A stretch of 64,000 nt of DNA from Symsagittifera roscoffensis (GCF_963678635.1 NC_087062.1:31334833-31398832); one strand, 5' to 3'. Numbered from the stretch's first letter, positions 44,672 to 55,689 are shown. The notes: generated by a model not told the origin, from the sequence alone. A program made the numbers and translations.

Positions 44672-44811
44672 AAACTTTAGATTGGAACTAGTTTAACAGG
44701 ACTTTGTGACTGCTAAGTTTGAGCTTTGATGCATTGATTATGTTAATAATGATTTTAACTGTTGTTTTTTGTTGAAAAATACATCTATGATACTGCGCTG
44801 TGCGCCTGCTC

Positions 44812-44817
44812 AATAAA
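44812..44817 (+). promoter_or_regulatory. RAD50: RAD50 poly(A) signal
   Basis: AATAAA 141 bases after the RAD50 stop codon. It is the first canonical signal downstream and is preceded by no other coding exon. The predicted 3' untranslated region is therefore about 160 bases. Confidence 0.65.
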
Positions 44818-44994
44818 AAATTAGAACTACCTGTTCAAAGTTCCGAAAATTTTCAAACAAAGTTTTCTTCTCAGAACAAAAAATTAAACAAAATATTAAG
44901 TAGGTTTTGCTTGTCCTAAAGATAATTCAAGTACTTTTCAATTGAACAATTTTATCTTTTTGGCATTTGATATATCAAGAAGCCGCAGAGAACA

Positions 44995-45078
44995 ATATCG
45001 AAATTTTGATTTGTCGCCTGTTTTCAATATGAAAACAATATCGAAGTTTTGATTTGTCGCCTGTTTTCAATATGAGAA
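44995..45078. repeat. Tandem duplication, about 42 bp unit
   Basis: 'caatatcgaaattttgattt' with 'gtcgcctgttttcaatatga' occurs twice in direct succession with one base difference (aaa/aag). Confidence 0.88.
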
Positions 45079-45094
45079 CTCATGATGTTTCTTA

Positions 45095-46800
45095 GACTTG
45101 CGAAAGCAAGTCTTTTAAGCGGGAGCTAGACTTTTTTGCCATGAACAACGTTTACAATTTGCAATTTTCTGTCTTGAATTTTGACTTAACAACAACCAAT
45201 TTCCTTCGCAATTGACCTAGAGGTAACGCCGTAGCCTTCGTACCCTAAGGTTCGAGTCGCGGTCGGACTTTTTTGTCAGCATGTATGCAATTGAGAAAAG
45301 GTTCTCGGTAAAAAATTAGTTGTGCTTCTGTTTATCTGCGAAGTTTTGTCGGCTTAGTTGCCACGCCAAGGATTTTCTGGTGCTGTAGGCACTTTAATTG
45401 TAGTTGCTAGTGCAAGTGTGTTCAATCTAGTTTCAGGGGTCTTGAAACTGTTAATTTTTAATATAACGTTTTTTTTTTCGGCTCAACCGGTGTCTGTTGA
45501 AAGGTTCTCGGCTTTTTGCCGCTTTATTTTTGTTCCGTTTCTAACTTAAACTTCACATGACTTGCTTGGCATGTTAGCCTAGAATTCCTCTTCGGTAAAA
45601 ACAAGTATTAGGAAATTGTATGGTGTTGGTTTTTTAAGAGGCTTTTGCAAAATTATTATCTCTATAAAAACTGTTCAAATTTTCAATAAATGGTTGTCAA
45701 TGGAAGGACCGCTTACTCCCCTGTGTTCCTGCATACTCGCCATGTTTTGATGTTTTTTATGTTCTCAAAAACTGCCTTCATAAATCGAATATTGTGTGCT
45801 TAATGGAGATTACGGGTAGTAGAAAGCTCACCTGCATTAGAAGCCACTCACAATTTTTTACACAAAAAGTTATCGGCCTCGGAAACGTGAAGTTTTTGAT
45901 TTTTTGACTGTTATGTAAACTTGTAGTTTTTCAAACCTAATTTCCTATAGATTTGGGGTTCAATATTAGATTTGGGGTTCAACGCAAACAATGAATTGTA
46001 GATAGATTCTTTGCATACGCGACAACGCCCGAAAATTTTGACTCAAAAATCATGGCCCTCAGGAAAGTCTAAATTTTGATTGTTTGGGATTTTCAAAGCG
46101 TTGCTTGACTTTTACATTACCAGTCCAAACGCAGTAAATTTTAACTTGAAAAGCAGTAATTAACTGCCTTCATAAAAATTACTTTCTGGATTTTTCAAGA
46201 AAAAAGTAACTGCCTTCAAAAAATTCTAAAGAAATTTTTGAACGTTTCTGGAAAACTACTCTGATTTATCAGTTGTCGGGTTCAGTTGGCAATCGAGAAA
46301 CCCTATTTTAGTAATGTTATTGCAATATTGTTGATGTGGCCTCCGCGTAATTTTAGGGAAAAATGATATGGATTTCGGAAAATTAAATATCTGAACTTTT
46401 GATCGTTTTTGAAATCATTTTTTCTTGAAACTTTTTTTTAACTTTTCCTTAAAATTAACCTATCAAATATACGTTTAAAGTTACCACCAAAAAACCACAT
46501 GCGAGAACTGTTACAGAAGCGGTGATTTTTTAAATCTTTGTGAGAAAAAGGTTACATCTTTGGCAAAGTTAAATATCTCAAAATTTTTTCATCTCATTTT
46601 TGTAGAAATAATCAAATTTTTGGGCGAAGTTAAATTTCATACCGCTTCAGTAAAAAACCCTCCGAAAAAATTAAAGTATTCGGGCCACTAGTGATATTTT
46701 GTCGCAGCAAAAGGAAATTTTTTTTTTATTTTTTTGTTAAATGTTTTTTCTTAATGCTTGTGTTGTATCGCTAGTGGTGGAAAGCTCCACTTTGTCTCTA
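45095..46800 (+). repeat. Helentron-like copy downstream of RAD50
   Basis: The left hairpin is GACTTGC-GAAA-GCAAGTC (45095-45112). A clear tRNA-like module follows at 45209-45267, 114 bp in. Then come 'ttgtcggcttagttgcca', a 'ggaccgcttactcccctgtgt' block as at 42115, and several ~130-bp degenerate sub-repeats from 45760 to 46600. The right end is decayed ('tgtatcgctagtggtggaaagctccac', near 46764). Confidence 0.6.
45209..45267 (+). repeat. tRNA-like module, best preserved
   Basis: A-box-like TTGACCTAGAGGTAACG and a B box, GGTTCGAGTC (45249-45258), spaced as in a type 1 tRNA, with 'cgCGGTCGG' after it. This is the cleanest RNA polymerase III promoter signature in the window. The acceptor-stem halves do not pair fully, so it is not a standard tRNA gene. 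Confidence 0.6.
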
Positions 46801-48450
46801 TGTAATAACTCTTGTTTTCTAAATTAGAAAATTAATGCCAAGATATTCAACGTTTGCAGCACTCAGCATAGTGATGCACCTTTACGTAATGTTACGATTA
46901 CTTAATAGTGGTGCACATTTACTTAATTTCTCATCGATAATTTCCAAAGTGTCAACAGCAATTTCAACAACAATTTTAATTTTTTCCCTTTTTTCGACTC
47001 ACAGCCTTTCTTGTAATCTATCGCAAGTGGTGCGAAGCTAATTTTCGCCTCTGCTTTAAGTATTATTTTTTTCAAATAAAACATTTCAAAAAAACCGAAT
47101 AAACTAAAAATTAAAAAAAAAACTAAATTTGATCAAAATTTATGAAAAAAATCATTAACTATCAAGTCACAGTTTGAATTTTTGTCGTTTGCATTCTAAT
47201 TTTTGACATCATTTGAGGCGATAGGTTTTAAAGAAAAAAGAAATTACTTCTTTTTATTTCTGGAACAATCTCAAGGAATGAGGCAGTTGGACGTTTGATG
47301 TTTTATAATCTTATGAGAACAATGTAGTTATCTTATAAGGCTCAATGATATTTGTAACATAAAAACTAGCCGGCTCGGAGGTGCTAGCGCATAAAATTCT
47401 AGCCATAGCAATCGAAGAACAGTATTTTTAAAAATAGAAAATTAGTTAACAATTTGAGAAACTTCAGCTCTCTCGAGTTTTTTTTCAATTAGTACGAGAA
47501 AATTTAATTCGAAAATATGCCGCAAAATTCAGGTGATTATAGCTAATTTAGTAGTAAAAATGCACTAGAACGCTAGATATAAAAAAATGTTTCTTCTGTT
47601 TTAATTAATCTGAAAAACAGTAAAACTCAAGCTATTTTTTAAGAGTCAATGAACGTAGCGAACTCTTATATTATTGTCGTGATGGTTTTTTGCTTACTTT
47701 TCTACGCGAAAGTGTATGAAATTTTGTTCGCGCTCAAGCATTTTATGAGCTGCTTGACTTTTTGATTTTCAGCTCATTTCCTTTGGTACAGGGAATAAAA
47801 ACTCATCTATCGAGCAGCAAAAGTGTAAGACTCACGAAAACGTGATCAACCTAAAATTTCGAAAGTAGATTTTGTTCTTAAGATTTCCCTGTGTGAAAAA
47901 ATTAAATGATTGATTCTGTTATCTTATCCAAAAAGCGGCAATTAATTTTTTCTTGAAATTCAACTAGCTGAAAGTCATATTTTTTACTGTTTCTTTGCGT
48001 GCATTGACTCTTTTACATAATCGCATAGCTAAATTTCTACTTTCGAAATGATAAGGTTAATAAGGCTTTAATTTATCCAAAAAATTAGTGAAAAAAACCT
48101 AGAGTGTATAGTTCCTTTGCACATCCTGGTAATTTCGCACATATTATGACAATGACAGTTTACCGCTTAAGATATAGTTTGTTTGTTATCTTTTTCAATG
48201 TGTGTCGTAGCAATTTGAGTTTTGAGCAATTTGATGAAAAATATCATAAAATTAATATTCGTAGTGGGTCTAGATTATGTTGTTGTTCCGACTATCGAAG
48301 AGCTCACGGAAACATTTCACAGATCTTAGATTTTTGTATAAATGTTTCTATTCTAGACTGAAGTTATTTTTACGCCACCTGAAGCTGCTTGTTTGGAAAA
48401 AACAGATACAGTCTAATCTCTTACCTTCTCATATTATTTATATTTCTGAT
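46801..48450. other. Gene-free stretch with repeat copies
   Basis: No coding region is supported. A Helentron-like right end lies at 47019-47052 (ATCGCAAGTGGTGCGAAGCT, then 'attttcgcctctg'). A family 2 copy with left hairpin AAGAGT...ACTCTT (47641-47667) and core at 47785-47900 follows. The rest is AT-rich. Confidence 0.5.
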
Positions 48451-48846
48451 CAGGGGCGGATCTAATTTTTTCTCGAGCAGGGGCGGATTTTCAAAAACTT
48501 TTCGAAAGTTTTGTCTATTTTTGTTAGGTCAACCAAATTGATTTTTCGAGCTCTCCCAAAGCACTAAATCCCTGTTTTGACCAAATTTTCTATGCCGCAG
48601 GCAAAGTTATGAAAAACAAGCCAAGAAAAGGCTTGAAAATTTTTGACCAAAAAACGCATTTTTTCCACGCGCGCTCCCCTCTCAAAATTAGTTTATATTG
48701 GCGCCAAGGATGCCTTTAGAAAAATTTTAGGTTCGGTCACCAAAAATGGATATTTCAAAATAGTATAAAAGGGGGACTCATTGGGTCGACAGGGGGTCAA
48801 ATCCCTGAGGGGGGGCGTCAGCCCCCTTCCCTTAAATCCGCCCCTG
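48451..48846 (+). mobile_element. hAT-like MITE with 8-bp target duplication
   Basis: A 396-bp element starting CAGGGGCGGATCTAA and ending TTAAATCCGCCCCTG, a terminal inverted repeat of about 13 bases. The flanks are tttctgat (48443-48450) and cttctgat (48847-48854), matching at 7 of 8 bases. An 8-bp target duplication and CAGGGG termini are typical of hAT elements. Inside are blocks shared with the other copies ('aggtcaaccaaattgattttt', 'ttttgaccaaa', 'ggtcgacagggggtcaaatccc'). It has no coding capacity. Confidence 0.85.
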
Positions 48847-49640
48847 CTTCTGATAATGGCTTCTCGTGTAAAAAAAGGGGGTCTCTTCTGTTAGTAATGT
48901 TTTTTACCCTGTCACTTTGCCGCAGTCATTGTATGTTTGATGCCTTAATATGGAGTGGCTTCTAAGACTCGGTACTTCTCATAGTTACGAAAGGTTAATT
49001 TTGGAGGCACGATATTCTCTAGTCTATCATATCATGCTCCCATCCACCTTGGTGCTCGTTTGAACGGTATTATCAAGATAAAGAGCTAGTCTGAGTCGTT
49101 AAAATTGAATACTTAAATAGCGTGAGGTGACGGTTTGTCGCAAGCGTCGATTGATCCCAAGCGATTACTCGCGGAATTTTTAAACGGCGACAATCACCAT
49201 TCTGAAATGAATCGCACCATGAGTCAATTCGTAGCAAGCGATAATTAGTAGCTTGACTAAATGCTAATTGGGGATTAAAAAGCTATGTATTTTGATCTAA
49301 ATGTTTTTCGGTGGTTGTGGGGGATTAAAATTCAACGAGCGATCAAAATTCAAAAGCATCAAAAGCATCTAGGATTTTTTTGTTTCAATTCCTTTTTGCA
49401 AATCATTAGTACACTTACTGATATTCCGTATACATTTCAAATCTAATTACATTTGCAGCCCATTTTTTAAGTAAATACAAAAATAAACACCGCGCCCTTC
49501 ATTACGAGGCTAACAATTTGGTGTCTGTCACTGGAATCCTGAGACAAGTCTTTAAACATGGTCCAAAAGCGGATTCCACTCCCAAAATGTCGTTGAATTA
49601 CGCGCACAAATAGTTGTAACGTAAATTTTGTCAGTACATT
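48847..49640. other. Gene-free stretch
   Basis: No coding frame, tRNA or recognisable element. 'gcggattccac' at 49570 is an outlying member of the array that follows. Confidence 0.45.
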
Positions 49641-49649
49641 AGTTTTGTT

Positions 49650-49833
49650 GCGGTTTCCGCAACGAGCGTATTTAACTAGCTATTCCGATTTCCGCGTATG
49701 TAAGCGGATTCCGCAAGCGCAAGTGGATTTCGCAATTTTTTTGCGGATTCCGCTTGCAGTTTGCGAAATCCGCTTACAATTTGCAGAATCCGCTCAAAAT
49801 TTGCGGATTCCACTTACAGTTGTAGATTCCACG
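49650..49833. repeat. 20-bp tandem array with palindromic cores
   Basis: From 49704 a core close to GCGGATTCCGC recurs every 19-20 bases for seven units, each followed by a spacer of about 9 bases of the type ttacaattt. The fourth unit has the core GCGAAATCCGC and the last are GCGGATTCCAC and GTAGATTCCAC. Two looser units precede it from 49650 (GCGGTTTCCGC). Further isolated cores occur at 49570, 49875-49925, 50023 and 50055. The core GCGGA-T-TCCGC is an 11-base palindrome. An open frame at 49645-49842 simply follows the repeat. Confidence 0.9.
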
Positions 49834-51097
49834 ACAGTTTAAACTTACTGAACACATATAATAATAATTCATTATGGATTCCACAAACTGCTCTGAATTC
49901 CGCAATTTTTTGCCAATTCCGCAAAATTGTCAGTTTTTGGAGCATTTTGAGCTATACATTGTCTTAGCAATTTGTCCGTGGAATCCAAAACAGCAAAAAT
50001 ATCAAAGAAAAGTCGCCACGTTGCGGATTCCGCGACAATTTGATTTTAGCCTGTTGCAGAATCCGCTTACAACTCACAAGTTTTAAAATTTGGCTTCGTG
50101 ATGTTGAAAACGGGTGCTCACAGTGGCTGTAGAACACAAAAATTAACGCTAAAGTTAACGAGTTGTTTATTTTTTTTTCAATTGGTTCGAAAACCATTTA
50201 GGTAAAAAAGGTTGGAATTTATGGGAATTATAGTTATAATGATAAGTAAATCAAATAGACAAGATATCGTATAGGATAAGAGATATCGACTAAGATTGAT
50301 AAGAGATTTAGCAGTGATATATTAGAGTTGGTTCTCTGGTAGAATCATAATTCTAGAAGCTAGGGAGCTAGAACAGAGATAGTTTTGATTAATTACCTGT
50401 GAAATAGATCAAAGGACCCTCACATTGAAACGATGCTATGAAATATATTGCTGTTTGGAACTCGAGACCCTTCTGTATTTTGTAATGTTTCAATTCAAAT
50501 TACTCCAGCTAATGTCTTTCAATTACCACAAAATCAGTCGACAGAGCACCACTAAGGGGGCAGCTGCAAAACACAATTCAGAGTATCGGCACATCCAAAA
50601 TTAACCGTTTTGGAATTATCGTTTTGGTGCTGAGTCTTACTTGTTCCTCTAGAGCGTATAGTACCAAAGGTAGACGTTCTGCAGTAAACATGAGTGAATT
50701 AGGATACGTCCTAAAGAGGAGAAATCTCTAAAAAATACGCAGTCTAATAATCTCACAGTGTTATCCTTGCCCGAATCCAATTGCTTACAGCTTTTTGATA
50801 AAATCGCCAAGTAATATAAATTAATTTATTGGGGTGCATGGTATGTATCACTTCAGTTTTTGCCTACCATTTAGATATAAAAACGATCATTTTCAGAACC
50901 AATAATTTATTTTTCAGCAATGAACTAAAAGAACCAGAATTGGCTTCAATCAAGATTTTTTACTCAAGCAATTAAATTTTGTTAAAGCGCAAAAATTGTG
51001 TTCCATCTTTTGGGCTTGATTTTTTTTTATTTCTATCGATTAAAACGTTTTTAATTAATTATGTAGTCAATCAATAATTTTTTTTTGTTTCTTTTAG
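49834..51097. other. Gene-free stretch before the disrupted exon
   Basis: Outlying GCGGATTCC cores continue to about 50065. Beyond that I see nothing I can name. A polypyrimidine tract with 'gtttcttttag' (51086-51097) forms a good splice acceptor for the reading frame that follows. Confidence 0.5.
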
Positions 51098-51251
51098 CGA
51101 TGTCGGTCCCCATACAAGTCTTTTCTTCACCGCTGAAGTGGTTGCAGCAAATCCAGTTTTGGCTTCCAAAGAACCGTCCCAGCGAGGCTTTTGGTATTTT
51201 AAGGCTCCACGTTGCGCTGATCCTCGCCTCATATTTATCGGTCTTAGGCAC
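51098..51251 (+). pseudogene. Disrupted coding exon, left part
   Basis: After the acceptor-like gtttcttttag an open frame begins with GAT at 51099 and runs in frame to AGG CAC at 51246-51251, where the Gypsy element's target duplication lies. Readable residues include FFTAEVVAANPVL, RGFWYFKAPRCADPR and LIFIGLRH. I do not recognise the protein. The frame continues without a stop on the far side of the element (59651-59944). The combined stretch is about 149 codons, which is unlikely by chance in such AT-rich DNA. The initiating exon is not found. Confidence 0.5.
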
Positions 51252-51610
51252 TATTATCCGTACGGATATGAGATAAGAATATCCATAGGAAAGATTAGAT
51301 GTCCTAAAAATGAACATGAAACTATATTAATATATTAGGATAGCCATCTGAGGCTACATACAATAACCAATTGGTTTAGATACTTAATCAATGGAAGCCT
51401 GACATAAATACACACTTATTAAACTTAGTCAAATATACACTACTTATAATGCGTTTTTGTAACTCACATGCTGTCGAGGTCAGATCCAAACATCCTCAAA
51501 CCTAACTTTAATTGAATGAATTTAAGTTGATTGAACTCTTCTTATTTCTCCTGCATGATTCAATCATCTCTATATAGACTAATGTTACGCGCTGAACCAA
51601 GGGTAAAACA
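51252..51610 (+). repeat. 5' LTR
   Basis: Runs from TATTATCCGTAC to 'gggtaaaaCA'. The ends suggest an ancestral TGTTA...TAACA inverted repeat (here TATTA and AAACA). It aligns along its length with 59291-59645, for example 'aagaatatccatagga', 'aacatgaaactatatta' and 'gaatttaagttgattgaact'. Confidence 0.9.
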
Positions 51611-51625
51611 TGGCGCAATCAGCAG
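51611..51625 (+). promoter_or_regulatory. tRNA primer-binding site
   Basis: TGGCGCAATCAGCAG starts immediately after the LTR. It begins with TGG, complementary to the CCA end of a tRNA. I cannot name the tRNA without a search. Confidence 0.65.
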
Positions 51626-51899
51626 TTACAAAAAACCCACTGGGGATCGCTCTGTTCTGGCAAAAAGGCTCAGCGGAAATACCAATGGAGTAAGAGACGT
51701 GGAACCAGCGAACTGTTTAAGGCATTATAGCTAAGGCCGGAATAAATCTGCAAAAAACTATTGCATGGTCCGCCACCTATCCAAAAACCACAAGAAGCAG
51801 GCTACAAACGGTCAATTGACGTGAAAATCAATTTATAAATCCGAGAACTCAACCTCAGAAACCCAGAAAAGTGAGTATTATGGGAGAACCAATGAGCCC

Positions 51900-52683
51900 A
51901 CTTGGACAGCCTAGGATCAACAGTCGGCGCTATTCCATGGAAAGAGGCAGACAAAAAATGCCGCAGCTATATATATATTTGCTTGGGCTCTGAACGACAA
52001 CGACTTCTAACGCAATATTATCCGGAACTAAGAATCCAAGAAACCTCAACCAGAGAATTTTTGGAGAGACTAATATCTTTATTCGTCAAAGAACGAAACG
52101 TTACCTTCGACAGATACGAGGCCTTCACGAAGAAACAGGGAAAACAGAGACCATAGAACAATTCGACTGTGGACTGACAGAACTCGTGGTGAAAGGGATT
52201 TTCAAATGCCCTAACTGCAACGACGGAGGACTAGAAACCAAAATTATTTGGGATCTGTTTGCCGCAAACATGTCATATGACGAGGTCCAGAAAAACATAT
52301 TAGCGAAACGAAAACGCCAGTAAAAGCATTCGAATACGCGCTTCGGCGGGCGAAAGGCTCAGAAAACCAGTTACTTATCCGTGAACAAGGCATACCAGGA
52401 CCCTCGAACCAATTAGCAAATTTCAAATCAGAACCAGTTGGTTTCATCCAGAAAAAGGGAAACACCAATAACCGAAACTCCCAACGAGGCGGACGCGGTC
52501 GACGACAGCAGGAACAACAAAGAAACTATGAAAGACATTCCACAGATCAGAAAAAACAATGCTTTAAATGTGGACATCTTCAGCAATGCCGCGCGAAGGA
52601 TAGGATTTGTAACAAATGCATGGAACGAGGCCATTACGTACGATTATGCAATTCTTCAGATGTAAACGTCATCCAGGAAAACT
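51900..52683 (+). pseudogene. Gypsy gag, copy 1
   Basis: Capsid/nucleocapsid region in two or three frames. The first part (51902-52156) contains SERQRLLTQYYPELR and STREFLERLISLFVKERNVT, a retrotransposon gag pattern. A frame change follows, then IEQFDCGLTELVVKGIFKCPNCN. After a stop near 52320 comes KAFEYALRRAKGSENQLLIRE, a Gly/Arg/Gln-rich linker, and a nucleocapsid Cys region: CFKCGHLQQC, then a CCHC knuckle, CNKCMERGHYVRLC. The part from 52290 onwards is repeated at 54122. Confidence 0.85.
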
Positions 52684-52715
52684 AAAACCCAGAACAACCT
52701 ATTCAAGATACAGAC

Positions 52716-53312
52716 ATGGCAACATTAGTTAACTACCTGCAAGGGTGGGACCTCGTCCACCCAGATGATACGATAACAAACTTCATCCCATTTGAAAATA
52801 GGCCTGTCGGACATTTAAACGAAACAGACTTAAGCGGTCATTTACTAATAAAAAGAACAGGCTCTAACAGTCTCGTCATTATTGCTGGCACGGGTTCGCC
52901 GACGTATCTCATTGAAAACAAAACAGCAAACCTATTCCAGACAACAGTGAAAGCAGCCACACGTATACAAGTCTGTGACAACGCCAAAGCCAATAGAATG
53001 GTTTGTTACAATGGCTACAAAACCCTGTCATTTGGAAGAGACATCGCATCCATCGAGTCAGGAGAGTGGACGATCACTTTGGCGTCATTTATTGTGGTGG
53101 GTGACCGACGTGCCAACATCCTGGAGAGAAACATTTTTCCCTTAATCGGAGTACATCTACATCAACAGAAACCAGCTGGTAAGTCAGTCAATCTTACTTC
53201 TGATGATACAAACTTCAATTTTACAATCACCAACTGGATCGGCGCTACATACCAGGGACTATGCACAAAATTGAGTAGAACCAAAAATCAGATGGTCCAC
53301 ACAAATTTCTAA
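52716..53312 (+). pseudogene. Gypsy protease region, copy 1
   Basis: 198 codons. The retropepsin-type active site should read DTGSP, but here it is AGTGSPTYLI, so the catalytic aspartate is replaced by glycine. A second protease-like block, FIVVGDRRANILERNIFPLIG, corresponds to the 'ILGRDLL' region. It cannot be an active protease as written. The same substitution is in copy 2, so it predates the duplication. Confidence 0.8.
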
Positions 53313-53354
53313 AGTGAATTCAAAGCCCTCCAAGAAAAAGGTAGGAGAATCCCT

Positions 53355-53918
53355 ATGCACATACAAGAAAAGATGGAAAGAAAGATTCAATCCCTTATAG
53401 ATCAAGGACACATCGTTAAACTGGAAAAGTGTAGCGATCAACAATTTATCCGCCCGGTTGTGATCATGGTCAAAAAAGACCATTCCATTAAGCTAGCAAT
53501 GGATTCGAAACAAATTTTAAAAATGATACATAAGAACAGGTATCAGAAGCCAAATATAGACGTGTTACTCGACAAGGTGGCGCAATCAGCACAAGAAACA
53601 GCCAAAAACGGGCACTATTTTTTGTCCAAAATCGATCTCAGATATGCTTATAGCCAGCAAAAACTAGATGAACCTACAAGAACACAAGGCAACTTCAGTA
53701 TATTTGGTCAAGCAACTGGAACTTACCAGTTCCAAACGGTCTTCCACGGCCTAACTGACATGCCCACAGACTTTCAGAAAGCTATAGACTTGAGACTAAA
53801 CATCAAAAAAGATACAATTACTTTCTTCAATGATCTTTTGTTTATATCCCACGGAACAAAGGAAAAACACATGGACAAACTGAAAAAATTAAACAACGAA
53901 AAAGTGGCTTTCATTTGA
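53355..53918 (+). pseudogene. Gypsy reverse transcriptase, copy 1
   Basis: 187 codons of RT: RPVVIMVKKDHSIKLAMDSK, FLSKIDLRYAYSQ (first catalytic aspartate kept), QFQTVFHGLTDMPTDFQKAID, and FFNDLLFISHG, in which the usual Y-x-D-D has its first aspartate changed to N. A frame change near 53918 precedes the connection segment QVEWLGEVVNEYGTIP (53945-53990). The enzyme is inactive as written. Confidence 0.88.
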
Positions 53919-54121
53919 TAAAAGCAAGTTCGGTTGTAAACAAGTAGAGTGGTTGGGCGAAGTTGTTAATGAATACGGTACCATTCCCATGCAAAGAAAA
54001 ACAGAGGCAATCTTAAAACTACAAAATCCAACAACTTTCAAAGAAATCAAAAGTTTAATGGGTTCAACTCGTCATCAGAACAATTTTATCCCCAATCTTG
54101 TCCAATTATGCACACCACTCC

Positions 54122-54517
54122 GAAAAACATATTAGCGAAACGAAAACGCCAGTAAAAGCATTCGAATACGCGCTTCGGCGGGCGAAAGGCTCAGAAAACC
54201 AGTTACTTATCCGTGAACAAGGCATACCAGGACCCTCGAACCAATTAGCAAATTTCAAATCAGAACCAGTTGGTTTCATCCAGAAAAAGGGAAACACCAA
54301 TAACCGAAACTCCCAACGAGGCGGACGCGGTCGACGACAGCAGGAACAACAAAGAAACTATGAAAGACATTCCACAGATCAGAAAAAACAATGCTTTAAA
54401 TGTGGACATCTTCAGCAATGCCGCGCGAAGGATAGGATTTGTAACAAATGCATGGAACGAGGCCATTACGTACGATTATGCAATTCTTCAGATGTAAACG
54501 TCATCCAGGAAAACTAA
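54122..54517 (+). pseudogene. Gypsy gag C-terminal part, copy 2
   Basis: Duplicate of 52290-52685, including the CFKCGH and CNKCMERGHYVRLC zinc-binding segments. Its 5' side is fused to the end of copy 1's RT connection segment. Confidence 0.9.
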
Positions 54518-54547
54518 AACCCAGAACAACCTATTCAAGATACAGAC

Positions 54548-55144
54548 ATGGCAACATTAGTTAGCTACCTGCAAGGGTGGGACCTCGTCCACCCAGATGA
54601 TACGATAACAAACTTCATCCCATTTGAAAATAGGCCTGTCGGACATTTAAACGAAACAGACTTAAGCGGTCATTTACTAATAAAAAGAACAGGCTCTAAC
54701 AGTCTCGTCATTATTGCTGGCACGGGTTCGCCGACGTATCTCATTGAAAACAAAACAGCAAACCTATTCCAGACAACAGTGAAAGCAGCCACACGTATAC
54801 AAGTCTGTGACAACGCCAAAGCCAATAGAATGGTTTGTTACAATGGCTACAAAACCCTGTCATTTGGAAGAGACATCGCATCCATCGAGTCAGGAGAGTG
54901 GACGATCACTTTGGCGTCATTTATTGTGGTGGGTGACCGACGTGCCAACATCCTGGAGAGAAACATTTTTCCCTTAATCGGAGTACATCTACATCAACAG
55001 AAACCAGCTGGTAAGTCAGTCAATCTTACTTCTGATGATACAAACTTCAATTTTACAATCACCAACTGGATCGGCGCTACATACCAGGGACTATGCACAA
55101 AATTGAGTAGAACCAAAAATCACATGGTCCACACAAATTTCTAA
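54548..55144 (+). pseudogene. Gypsy protease region, copy 2
   Basis: Differs from copy 1 by one residue near the start (N to S in LVNYLQG / LVSYLQG) and one near the end (Q to H, KNQMVH / KNHMVH). It has the same GTG in place of DTG. Confidence 0.85.
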
Positions 55145-55186
55145 AGTGAATTCAAAGCCCTCCAAGAAAAAGGTAGGAGAATCCCT

Positions 55187-55573
55187 ATGCACATACAAGA
55201 AAAGATGGAAAGAAAGATTCAATCCCTTATAGATCAAGGACACATCGTTAAACTGGAAAAGTGTAGCGATCAACAATTTATCCGCCCGGTTGTGATCATG
55301 GTCAAAAAAGACCATTCCATTAAGCTAGCAATGGATTCGAAACAAATTTTAAAAATGATACATAAGAACATGATACATGATACATGTAAACAAGTAGAGT
55401 GGTTGGGCGAAGTTGTTAATGAATACGGTACCATTCCCATGCAAAGAAAAACAGAGGCAATCTTAAAACTACAAAATCCAACAACTTTCAAAGAAATCAA
55501 AAGTTGAATGGGTTCAACTCGTCATCAGAACAATTTTATTCCCAATCTTGTCCAATTATGCACACCACTCCGC
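55187..55573 (+). pseudogene. Gypsy RT, copy 2, core deleted
   Basis: Starts like copy 1 but jumps from MIHKN directly to the connection segment, losing about 380 bases with both catalytic aspartate motifs. A stop (TGA at 55505-55507) then replaces the TTA leucine codon of copy 1. Confidence 0.88.
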
Positions 55574-55689
55574 CCATTCCTATCCACCGCTAAAAAAGGA
55601 CACTTTACATGGGACTCCACACGTAGAAAATAGTTCAAAACATTCTCGAGGCTGTTCATAATATTACAGAAAATCGTCATTTTGTAAGC

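Larger units (their letters stand above)
52290..55573 (+). repeat. Internal 1.8-kb tandem duplication
   Basis: 52290-54121 is followed directly by a second copy starting at 54122 (shift 1832 bases). 52290-53538 matches 54122-55370 with only two differences that I saw (gttaac/gttagc, cagatgg/cacatgg). The second copy then lacks about 380 bases of RT, replaced by tgatacatgatacatg, and resumes at 'tgtaaacaagtagagtgg' (55385), running on into RNase H. Confidence 0.96.

Noticed and set aside
49650-49833. CRISPR array
   Set aside because: The unit is only about 20 bases with 9-base near-identical spacers, and the context is animal nuclear DNA.
49645-49842. 65-codon open frame with internal repeats
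   Set aside because: It follows the 20-bp GCGGATTCC array. The periodicity is in the DNA and does not match the codon length.
52716-53312. An intact host gene in two tandem copies
   Set aside because: The protein lies between gag and RT of an LTR element and has retropepsin-like blocks. The duplicate belongs to the larger internal duplication of the element.
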